64,000 nucleotides of DNA from Erodium maritimum. Taxonomy: Eukaryota > Streptophyta > Magnoliopsida > Geraniales > Geraniaceae. This document shows positions 33,048 to 42,554 of this stretch, piece by piece. The position numbers were made by a program, and so were the translations under genes. The stretch is from the NCBI GenBank assembly GCA_963921825.1, contig OY997590.1:39821039-39885038 (forward strand), in the 5' to 3' direction. The first letter of the stretch is position 1. Every line of letters begins with the position of its first letter. The notes under the pieces were generated by a model that was not told where the DNA came from, searched no databases, and saw nothing but the letters and a program-made list of their open reading frames with translations.

Positions 33048-34744
33048 CTTAATGTTTGGTCTCGAGGTAGGGTTGGAGATGAACCAACTCGCATCGGAAA
33101 ATCAATAAAAACCAAGAGACGATTAAAACCTTGAAACAACTAACAAAGAATGGATTCACAAGAGAAAAATCAGCACTATCTCTTACCAAAACAAGAACAC
33201 CGGTTAACGAATGATTGGCTTGAGTCTCCAAGATGCCTACGTATCCACATGGGAATCAAAGCCACGTAGTTCTTCTCTTTGAGGACTCAAGAACACAAAA
33301 ATGGAGGTGGAAACTAGCCAAACCCGAAATGGCCATGGAAGAGGGAGAGAAAATGTGTTTCCTATTCTTGTCTTGTGTTTGTTATGTTGAAAAAAGATGA
33401 CTTAAACATAACAAAACCCATACTTGTCCAACTAAAGGCATGGGACAAGTATGGTGTCAAGTAAGGTGTAAATAGGACAAAGTATGGCAAGACAAGATTG
33501 GGTTAGGTGGTGAATCACCAACACCTTAATCCTTGTCTTGCTTACTTAGTACTAATTAATCAAGACTTGATTAATTAGTTCCATGGGCCTTGGTTGCATG
33601 GGCCTTTCATGGGCCTCTTGGAACATGGCCCGTGGCCATTTCCAACGAGGTCCCGTGATTCGCTCATCGCCTCCATGCCTTCCATACCGGAAATGTTCAC
33701 CATTATCCGACGCGATCAATCCCAAGACTCCAAGCCTTGTCTCGATCCGTAAAGTCCTATTCACTTACGGGCACATGACCCAAAACCCAGTTTTGGTCAT
33801 GTCCCGAGACAACTCCCTTTTGGCCATTCTCCATAAATGTGTCAATGAGTTTCATCCTCCAGTGTGACCCTTAGGTTTATGCATGTCAATAGATCAACAT
33901 AAAATCCCATTTTACTTGATCCTATTTGAGTGGCAACTAACGAGACTTTAGTATTGCCTGACACTACATAACGAATCGACCATGTCGATTCTAACCTTTC
34001 CGTCGTCCCTTTCATTATCCTTTTCTCTCCGATATCCTGATTGAGATAAGGCATAGAGCCGTCATCCTTATTATTCTCAATCACCGTTCCTTGATATGTG
34101 AGATGACTGAAGATATGATACCCAGTATCATGTGCATGGCCATGCTATTCTTTTAGTCACTCTCGATCAAGCGGCCGAGCACCGATATCTTTCCCATACC
34201 TCAGTATGAGGGATAAATCCCTTAGCCGCCTTTCGTGTCACTCATGTAGCCCGTCCCCAAGCCACTCTTGGGCGTTATGGAAGCCCTGTTACGGACAGCG
34301 TTAGGCTCAGGTCAAACTCAGTTGTTGACTACATAGCGATCACAAAGACTCCTTGGTCTAAGGATACATGACAAGCTACAACACTGAATATGTTCATGAC
34401 TTAATCTATGGCACATATTCAGGGCGGGTCGTCCAATATCATGTCCCACATGATATCTATGATCAGACTCCGGAATCCCATTCCAATGACTAACAGAACA
34501 TAAGCCATAAAGAGCCATCTTTCATACTAGTCGCTTCTAGTGAAGCTTTGTTGACTAGGGACCCATCGAGTGTGATCTATCTCGATCTATGGTTCTATTC
34601 GCATGGTGGGCATAGATCAGAGCACACATCGATATATTACTCCAACACATAAGTAATATAAAGCCGCTTTAATTTTATTGCTAACGATGATATATACATT
34701 TGGACATTTAGGATTGAGCTACGGGCACTAAGACTAACACTTAA
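33048..34744 (-). mobile_element. Solo LTR of the Cop2 family with 5-bp TSD
   Basis: LTR at 33053-34739 (1687 bp), homologous end to end to the Cop2 LTRs with scattered differences (for example TGTTTGG for TGTTGGG at the edge). Flanks are CTTAA at 33048-33052 and 34740-34744. No internal sequence is present, so it is a recombined solo LTR. It lies in the Cop1 linker between integrase and RT. Confidence 0.95.
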
Positions 34745-35711
34745 CGTGTCTTATCAGACCTCCTTCGTACTTGTGGTACAACTTTAGGTACTACATTCTC
34801 TCGTTCATGTACTTGAGTAACCATTTTAGGCACAATGCTACTTTGTGGGTCTATAACTTCTCTAAGTTCAACAGTCCTCCCACTATTTCCTTTGGAAATA
34901 AACTCTCTTTCCAAAAGGAACTCATTCCGAGCAACAAACACTTTGTTCTCCATAGCGTTGTAGAAGTAATATCCTTTGGTTTCCTTAGGATATCCGACAA
35001 AAAAGTACTTCTCTGATTTGGAGCTTACTTATTCGTCATCAGACGCTTCACATAAGTTACATATCCACATATATTTAGAAAAGACAAACTAGGAACTTTT
35101 CCTGTCCACATCTCACACGGTGTCTTATCTACTGCCTTTGATGGTACTCTGTTCAAGACGAATGTAGCAGTTTCTAGAGTATATACCTAAAATGAGATTG
35201 GGAGATCAATGTTGCTCATCATCGATCGAACCATATCCAATATAGTTCGATTCCTCCATTCAGAAAACTCATTCTATTGCGGTGTTCCTCGAGGAGTCAG
35301 TTGAGAAATGATCCCACAATCTTTCAGATGATCTACGAATTCTTGGCTCAAATATTCATCACTTCGATCAGATCGTAGTGCCTTAAAATTTTGGCCAAGT
35401 TGACTTTGTACTTCATTCTTGAAAATTTTGAACCTTTCAAAAAATTCAGATTTATGTTTCATCAGATAGACATAGTCATATCTACTGAAATTATATGTGA
35501 ATATTACGAAGTACCAAAATCCCCCTCTAGCAGTTGTACTTAAAGGACCCCATACATCTGAATGTATAAATCCCAATAAGTCATTAGCTCTCTCACCAAT
35601 TCCAAAAAGGTATCTTTGTCATCTTGCCCATTTAAACAAGATTCACACGTTTCAAATTATTCGTATAAAGAATCTAAAAGTCCATAGAATTGGAGTTTTG
35701 ATATGTGTTTC
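34745..35711 (-). pseudogene. Cop1 integrase and integrase-RT linker
   Basis: The frame 35274-35576 encodes GFIHSDVWGPLSTTARGGFW, holding the first catalytic Asp, and KALRSDRSDEYLSQEF, where the second Asp is kept but the usual GG is SD. It ends in a stop just after LTPRGTPQ, before the catalytic Glu helix. 35577-35711 contains the zinc-domain remnant (LLDSLYTNNLKRVNLV then MGKMT), with a stop. 34741-34953 is the variable linker. The Gyp2 insertion cuts it at 35711. Confidence 0.8.
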
Positions 35712-35921
35712 TGTAAAGACCGAAAATTTTATTTCGATAATTTATCGTTGAGAACGTCGTCAAGTTGGGGAGCGTGTCGATTATTGGATCGTTTGCAAAA
35801 AAAAAAAGAAAAAAAAAGGGAAGTGTTAGGGCCGGACCAGGCCAAGCCTGACCCAGCTGAAATAGCATTTGGGCCGAGAAGCCCAAAACCCAGCCAGAGG
35901 CCCGTTAAGGCTCGGCCTGTG

Positions 35922-35930
35922 TTTAAATAC
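35922..35930 (+). promoter_or_regulatory. Candidate LTR TATA-like box
   Basis: TTTAAATAC, about 210 bp into the LTR and followed by pyrimidine-rich sequence. The same word occurs in the 3' LTR at 42743. Motif only; no transcript evidence. Confidence 0.35.
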
Positions 35931-37394
35931 ACATTTAGGGTTTTGAAACCCTCATTTTCAGCAGCCGTCCCTCCCAATTTCTCCTCCCTCTTCGATTCAC
36001 GACCTTCATCTTCGATCCACGCCCTCCCTCTCTGCGTCCTCTTAGAGACCACGTCCTCGCCGTCCGACCCTCCTCCCTCACCGTGTTCCGGCCGCCGCCC
36101 TTCCGTTCAGGCGAGACCCCGGCCGACCTCCACACCACCACCTCCGCCCAGAGCCCGTCCTCTCCGGCCCTCTTCCTGCTTTCGATCTCGTCCGTCCAGC
36201 CCCAAGACGCCGACAACGAGCTCCGGCACCCTCCCCTCCTTGCTCGAGCATCGCCGGAACCTCGCCCTTCAAACCCGAGCTCTCTTTCCCGGTCCCTCAT
36301 CCTTCTTCCACCGCTTCACCAGAGCATCGGCGAGCCACGCCGTCGTCGTGCACGGCCCGAGCCGTGGCAGTTTCGCCGGCGCGCACTCAGATCCAGGACA
36401 GTCCCGTTCGTCTTCGTCCAGATCTGAGACGGGCAAGAAACCCATGTGCTCCGCCGTGATCCATCGTGCCCCGCTGCCCTTACTTCCCTACGGTGGGCTA
36501 CCACCGTGAGTCCTCGGCCGGCGACGTTTTCGCCGTTGGCCGGTCAAGTTTTTGACCGTTCGGTTTCTGACCGAAACTCTTCTCTCCAAGTCCCTTTTGT
36601 TTTCTTCGAACTGCTGTTAGATCTGATTTGTTGAACGGAAACGTTTTTGTGGTTCTTGTTGTTGCAAAGATGAAACTGAATCAAAAACATATTAAAGAAG
36701 CAAATCTGTAAAATTGGAAATGTTTTAAAACGGGAAAAATCAGAGTTTAATTAAAAGGTATAATTTTTGGACCTTGGATCGAATCTGCAAATTGATTTTG
36801 GAAACTGGAAACGTTTGTTTTGGACTGTTAATCGGACCGGGAAAAAAAGTGGAACGTTGAATCGGACACCTCGAGGTCCGAGCCACGAAACCCGCGCAAT
36901 GGGAAACATGCACCGGGTTTTGTGCTCGGGGTTTGGGTGCTCGAACCCGATTCGTCGTTTAATCCCGCATTCGAATAGTTCAAGTTTAAAGGTCAACTTG
37001 TCGTTATTTGGACTGTACCGTTTCTGAGAATAAGTTTTACCTGTTAAAATCAGATTGGGACTTCGCCCGAGAAGACCAAGGTCGAACCCAAACTTGGATT
37101 TCGCGGATTTCTCCCTAGAAGACGGTGTTGGCCCGGTCGTCAACAGCTAGGAGACACTGCTGTGGTATCGTCCTGAGGTAGGGAAAAGTAGCCGGATCTC
37201 GGCCCTGACTAGGGAAAGTTAACAGTAGAATTGCATGTGACACCGGGGTGTCGTGGGTTAAGTAGGTTATCGAATATTAGAATTTCTTGATACGGGAACG
37301 TAGCGAACATTGGAAATGCATGTGACACTTAGTAGTGTCGTAGGAGCAGAGAACTTAGCGTTAGTAGAATTGCAGGAGGCATAGGACCATGTCC

Positions 37395-38010
37395 GGAGGT
37401 TGATTGTTTAATTTATGTCATGGGTGGCCGTGAGAGCCCGTGTTTGATTGGTTGTGTCTTGGGTGGCCATGAGAGCCCGTGTTATTATTGTTGGTGTCTT
37501 GGGTGGCCATGAGAGTCGTTGCCATGAGAGCCGTGTCTTGGGTGGCCGTGAGAGCCCGTGTTTGACTATTGGTGTTTTGGGTGGCTGTGAGTGCCCGTGG
37601 GGTGGTTCAAACCGAGTCTTGACTGTTGGTGTGTCTTGAGTGGCCGTGAGTGCCCGTGGGGGTTGTTGAACCCGTGCTTTACAGTTGGTGTTTTGCGTGG
37701 CCGTGAGTGCCGTGGGGTTGTTGAACCCGTGTCTTTACTGTTGGTATGTCTTGGGAGGCCTTGAGTGCCTGTGGGGTTGTTGAATCCGTGAGTTACTGTT
37801 GGTGAGTCTTGGGAGGCCATGAGTGCCAATGGGGTTGTTGAACCCGTGAGTTACTGTTGGTGTATCTTGGGAGGTCGTGAGTGCCTGTAGGGTTGTTGAG
37901 CCGTGAGTTACTGTTGGTGTATCTTGGGAGGCCGTGAGTGCCTGTGGGGTTGTTGAGTCCGTGTTTTACGGTTGGTGTCTTGTGTGGCCATGAGTGCCTG
38001 TGGAGTGTTG
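37395..38010. repeat. Gyp2 5' LTR minisatellite
   Basis: Repeats of TCTTGGGTGGCCATGAGAGC and longer variants ending in GGGTTGTTGAACCCGTG, about 30-65 bp apart. The corresponding array in the 3' LTR is 44220-44830. Confidence 0.9.
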
Positions 38011-38184
38011 AACATGTGTTGTTGCTGTTTGTTGAACTTGCTTGTGATTGTGATTGTGGTTACCGGAGGTTGGGGGCCCGCTTCATGAAACGGGGGTCCA
38101 CGAGCACACGCGTCTGCATGTTCAGACGGGGTATGTGCCCCACCCGAAAACAAAGGGGTCCTGGCCGCGCGTGTGTGGTTTGTG

Positions 38185-38375
38185 GTTGTGAGTGTGATAG
38201 GTCGACAGCCTGATCCGACTTTGTGTCGATGAATTGCGATAGGTCGACAGCCTGATCCGACTTGGTGTCGATGAACTGCGATAGGTCGACAGCCTGATCC
38301 GACTTGGTGCAGATGAATTGCGATAGGTCGATAGCCTGATCCGACTTCGTGTCGAGGATTTGCGATAGGTCGATC
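38185..38375. repeat. 45-bp tandem repeat in Gyp2 5' LTR
   Basis: Four units of GATAGGTCGACAGCCTGATC plus a TTGGTGTCGATGAATTGC tail. Repeated in the 3' LTR at 45005-45195. Confidence 0.9.
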
Positions 38376-38989
38376 CTTGACCTGATTGAGATTGATAACT
38401 GGGCGTGAGGGAGGTTACTGAGCAGCTGGTATGCGATCCTTTGTGATCTTGTTTGGTGTGCGATCCTTTGTGATCTTGGGTGTTGCGTGGTGGTCTTTTG
38501 AGTCCTTGGAAGAGGTCGTGATCGTTGTGTCGGGTCTACTTTACGTGTCAGGGTGTGGAGTTGGTCAAGGAAGGTAACAGTGGGTGTGTGTTCAGTCGGA
38601 GTACCTGGGTTGGGGATAGTGTTCCCCGGTGTTGAGTTTGTTGTTGGTGTTACCGGCATTGTCTGCTAATTATGCCGTAGTCAGTCTGTTATCCGTGGTG
38701 GTGAGCGAACGCTCACCCCTAGCTGCTTTTCCTACAGGTACCGGTCGCAGTTTGGACTAGGTGAGCTTCTGAAGCTTGAAGAGCTAGGAGCGGGATTCTG
38801 GGTTTATTTTGAGTCTAGCGACGGATACCATACTTTTGTCCACTTGTTGGGACGCGTTTTAAGTTGTAAATATTATTTTGTTGAACTAAACTGGTATTTT
38901 AAAGTGATTTACTGGAAAAGGTTTCAAAGTGTTTTATTATTTTAAATGTTCGCGTCCCGAGTTCGGTTTACTGAAATTGGGGCGTGACA

Positions 38990-40870
38990 GGTTGGTATCA
39001 GAACTCGAGGTTTCACACCTCGGACTGTACGTCGATTAGGTGGGGAGAGTCGAGTCGGTATAGTCCCGTCGTACGTTGGGTACGCAGGTCGGGAACCGTG
39101 TGTAGACCCTTGTGTTGTGAGTCCTGCTTGTGTTTGTGTGTATGTGCAGTATGGGGTTACTGGCTTACTGTTTGTGTGTTGGTGCGTGACAGGTTTTTAA
39201 ATTGTCGCGACTCGACTCAGGGGCGCCCCTGTGGTCGAGCGTGACGGTGTCGACGTCAAGTGGGTACAATGTAGTTCGGGGACGCCTGGACCGGGTTGTA
39301 ACTACCTGATGTTAAGAAATGGGGTTTTGTAATGAAAAAGAGAAAGTTTGTAAATTGATTGGCCCGGTGGGCGTGTTGTTAAGTTTTTGTTGGCCCAGTG
39401 GACGCGTTTTAAAATTTGATTGGCCCTGAGGGCGTGTTTGATTTTGATTGGCCCTGTGGGCGTGTTTTGATTGTTGGTTGGCCCGGTGGGCGTGTTTCGA
39501 CTTTGGTTGGCCCTGTGGGCGTGTGTGTAGGTTGGTTGGTCCGGTGGGTGCGTTTTGATTTCGGTTGGTCCGGTGGGTGCGTTTTGATTTCGGTTGGTCC
39601 GGTGGGTGCGTTTTGATTTTGGTTGGTCTGGTGGGTGCGTTTTGATTTTGGTTGGCCCGGTGGGCGTGTTTCGGTTTGGTTGGCCTTGTCGGTTGGTGTT
39701 TGAAGTTTAGTGACTTGTGGTCTGGTCAGAAATTGTGGTACGTGTTTGGTCAATTTGGTGGTTAAATGTCTGCGACGCACAAGTGTGCGGGTCGCCAAGA
39801 GACGGGTAGGATACGAGGACCCTAGGGTAGCCATGGCGGGCAGTTAAGTGCGAAGTCGTCGCAGCTACGGGACGGACCTTGAACCGGCCCGATAGGAAAC
39901 CGGTCGGGGCCTCTGTTTTGGCCCGGAATGAAGCATGGCCCATATGGCCTGCCGGCCCGGAATGGGGCACGACCCATATGGCCTGCCGGCCCGTAATGGG
40001 GCACGGCCCATATGGCCTGCCGGCCCGGAAGGGGGCACAGCCCATCTGGCGTGCCGGCCCGGTAGGTGGCACGGCCCGGCCCACTTGCCGGCCTGGTCCA
40101 ATCAGCTACTTTCAAAAAATAATTCTTTGTTGTTTCTTTGTGCGATTAGGTTTGTGGTTGCGTGGCTGGATGTACGATTGTGTTGGTTGTAGAGGTCGTA
40201 AGTTCGGTGCTGAAAGGTGAGGTCTTGGGTTAGAGACTCATCAATAACCTACGGTAGTAATACGGCGCCTCGGTGCGAGAGTCTCACTACGGAGAAGGGT
40301 TAGGGTTGGTGCGCTGCGGCGCCATACAAACTAGATTTCCCTATGTGAACGGGTGTTCGAGGTTTCCCTCGCGTGAATGGGTTGGTTGAGTTTTCCTTCA
40401 CGTGGGTGGGTTGTTTGAGGTTTCCTTCTGTGATCGGGTTTTTGGGGTATTGATAGTGTGAGCAATAATGTTTGCTTAGTTGAGAATATAATCCCTGTTT
40501 CGAGGTTTATCTTACTTGAGCGAGTACTTGAGGTGATCTTAGCGTGAGCAGTGGGACGTTTGGCATCCGGTTTTAAGGTAGTGGTTGCCCTGGTGAGATC
40601 GGTAAGTCTTTAGTGCGTTACTAGTATGCCATAATCGGACGGGTGTCCGTGGAGGTGAGCATAACGCTCATCCCCTTTACTACTTTTCCCGCAAGGGACG
40701 AGTAGCGAACACTGGTTTGGTTGCGGAAAGTTATAGGTAAATGCCTAGAGGACCGTGTGAGGGTTGCACTAGACCTTACCGGAGTGACTAATGGAGTAGG
40801 TGTTCGGTCTCCGATTTTGGGCGTCTTTTTTTTTAATGGGTAACGGGGCGTCACACTCGTCTGCTTCGTC
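38990..40870 (+). other. Gyp2 PBS and repeat-rich leader
   Basis: It begins GGTTGGTATCAGAACTCGAG, the PBS with one change (GAAC for GAGC). Two tandem arrays follow: roughly 33-bp units TTGGCCCGGTGGGCGTGTTT (39350-39690), and roughly 34-bp units GGCCTGCCGGCCCG (39930-40090). Near 40625-40700 lies an LTR-like segment. No gag or other gene is visible. Confidence 0.8.
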
Positions 40871-41105
40871 GAGTTGTGCTGAGTTTAGAGCCATTGAGTC
40901 CACCCCTGCGTCTGGACACACCGGTTGGTGGTGGTGTGGTTTTGACTAGAGTCTGTCGTGCCTGCGAAGTTAGAGAAGTGAATCGATACAGGAAGTTCGA
41001 GAGGGGGCTCAAGAGCCCTAATGCTGGATCGAGTCCTCACCCCGAGGATTCGGGTATGTTCGGAGTTGGTAGGCACGACGACGGTAGAGGAGCGAGGTTT
41101 TAGAG
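40871..41105 (+). pseudogene. Gyp2 protease remnant
   Basis: The frame 40876-41103 reads MLSLEPLSPPLRLDTPVGGG and VVLTRVCRACEVREVN, the protease C-terminal half. The active-site region lies immediately upstream in another frame (near 40850: TCACACTCGTCTGC, where SHSFAS is expected). Most of the linker to RT is missing relative to Gyp1. Confidence 0.75.
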
Positions 41106-41700
41106 AGTGACCGCGAGTGGCGTGCGAGTTCCCCGAGGCCTTCCCTGAGGAGTTGAGCGGGTTGCCACCAGTTCGTAAGGTGGAGTTCGGGATTGACCTG
41201 GTGCCGGGAACGGCAGCGATATCAATGGCGCCTCAAAGGTTCGCGCCAGCCGAGTTGACCGAGCTGAAGAGTCGGCTCGAGGAACTTCGGGAGAAGGGGT
41301 TTATCCGGCCGAGCACATCGCCATGGGAAGCGCCAACACTCTTCGTGAAGAAGAAGAGTGGAGAGCTTCAGATGTGCATCGACTACCGGAAGCTGAACCG
41401 GGTTACGGTGAAGAACCGGTACCCGATGCCGAAATTTGACGACTTGTTCGACCAGTCGAGAGGGTCGACGTATTTCTCGAAGATCGACCTACGATCCGGA
41501 TATTACCAGTTGCGAGTTCGAGAGGGGGACGTCACAAGGACTGCATGCCGGACATGCTATGAACATTACGAGTTTTGGGTGATGATTTTGGACTGCTGAA
41601 CGCACTTGCAGCGTTCATGGATCTGATGAACAGTATATTCCGGCCGTTCCTAAATCAATTTGTGGTGGTGTTTGTAGACGACAAAGATCCGGGAGAGAGT
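41106..41700 (+). pseudogene. Gyp2 reverse transcriptase, truncated after FVDD
   Basis: The frame 41117-41599 carries [57 protein letters not shown] and [20 protein letters not shown] (motif A). A frame break near 41575 is followed by [20 protein letters not shown] and then FVDD near 41676. Immediately after the catalytic pair the sequence turns into integrase remnants. The RT thumb and all of RNase H are deleted. Confidence 0.85.
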
Positions 41701-42250
41701 TGTTGGCGGTGCTGATGCCGAGGACTGGGATCGTTGTACTATTTGGGAGTTACGGTATCGCGGAGGTTTGTACATATCGCGTGACGGCGGAGGCGACGAG
41801 CTGCGAGAGTCGCATCATTTGCGTCTAACAGTGCACGTGGATGGCACTAAGAGAAGCGCAACATCAGGTGGCAAATCTAGTCGAGCGGGATGCGAAGAGC
41901 GGTAGCAGAGTTAGTATCGCGATGCCTTACTCGTCAGCAGGTGAGAGCCGAACGACAGCGTCCCGCGGGGTTATTGCAACCACTGCGGGTTGCACAGTGG
42001 AAATGGGGACACGTCACGATGGATTTCGTGAGCGGTTAGCCGAGTTCGCCTACAACAGCAGCTTTCAAGCCAGTATCATGATGGCACCGTTCGGAGCGTT
42101 GTATGGTAGGCCAGGTCGGTCGCCCGTCTGCGGGGCGGAATTGAGGAATGAGGGTTTACTGGGTCTAGAACTGGACCGAGAGACAGCTGATTCGGTTGTA
42201 CCGAAGCATGAGCGGTTGAAGACCGCGCAGAGTCAGCAGGAGCTATGCTG
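41701..42250 (+). pseudogene. Gyp2 integrase lacking its catalytic core
   Basis: Readable pieces are LRESHHL (zinc-domain His) near 41800 and [20 protein letters not shown] near 41890-41950, where the second zinc Cys is Arg. Next is [13 protein letters not shown] ending at a TAG near 42037. From the same point the other frame reads LAEFAYNSSFQASIMMAPFG and ALYGRPGRSP. The core between MDFVSG and EFAYNSS, holding the remaining catalytic residues, is missing. Gyp3 has the same junction. Confidence 0.85.
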
Positions 42251-42539
42251 ACAGACCGCGCCGACCTCTCGAGTCAGCAGCCGGTGATCAGGTATCCCTG
42301 GAGGTGAGTCCGAAAGGTGGACTAATGCGTTTCAACTGCGGCGGAGGCAAATTGGCCCCGCAAATTATCGCACATTTTGAGAGCTTCAGGCAGAACTAGA
42401 GTCGTTGCCTAACAGCTTCCCCGTGTTCCCAAACTGCGGAAGTACACCGCGGATCCCTCGCTTGTGAGTGTGAGCGAACGTCCCTTGAGATAGGGTCAAG
42501 AGGAGCATATTCGTTTTAAATTTCGGGGACGAAATTCCT
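42251..42539 (+). pseudogene. Gyp2 integrase C-terminal GPY/F remnant
   Basis: Readable in broken frames: VSLEVSPKGGLMRFNCGGGK and LAPQIIAHFESFRQ, degraded from the GPY/F module, then VPKLRKYTADPSLV. No chromodomain follows; the PPT comes next. Confidence 0.65.
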
Positions 42540-42554
42540 TTAAGGGGGGTAGAC

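Larger units (their letters stand above)
35712..38989 (+). repeat. Gyp2 5' LTR (3.3 kb)
   Basis: TGTAAAGACCG...GGGCGTGACA. The first 1.46 kb (to about 37174) is unlike any other LTR in the window. From GAGGTAGGGAAAAGTAGCCG onward it is homologous to the Gyp1 and Gyp3 LTRs, including the minisatellite (37395-38010), a 45-bp repeat array (38185-38375) and the hairpin at 38699-38716. A candidate TATA-like TTTAAATAC lies at 35922. ORFs inside (such as 35703-36509) are compositional. Confidence 0.9.

Noticed and set aside
35703-36509. 268-residue ORF (and its copy at 42644-43366), proline/serine-rich
   Set aside because: It lies wholly in the Gyp2 U3, is GC/pyrimidine-rich, is matched by overlapping ORFs on the other strand and has no domain. 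It may merely reflect composition.
39879-40220. ORF with repeated WPAGPEWGT-like units
   Set aside because: It is encoded by the 34-bp leader array of Gyp2, with open frames on both strands.
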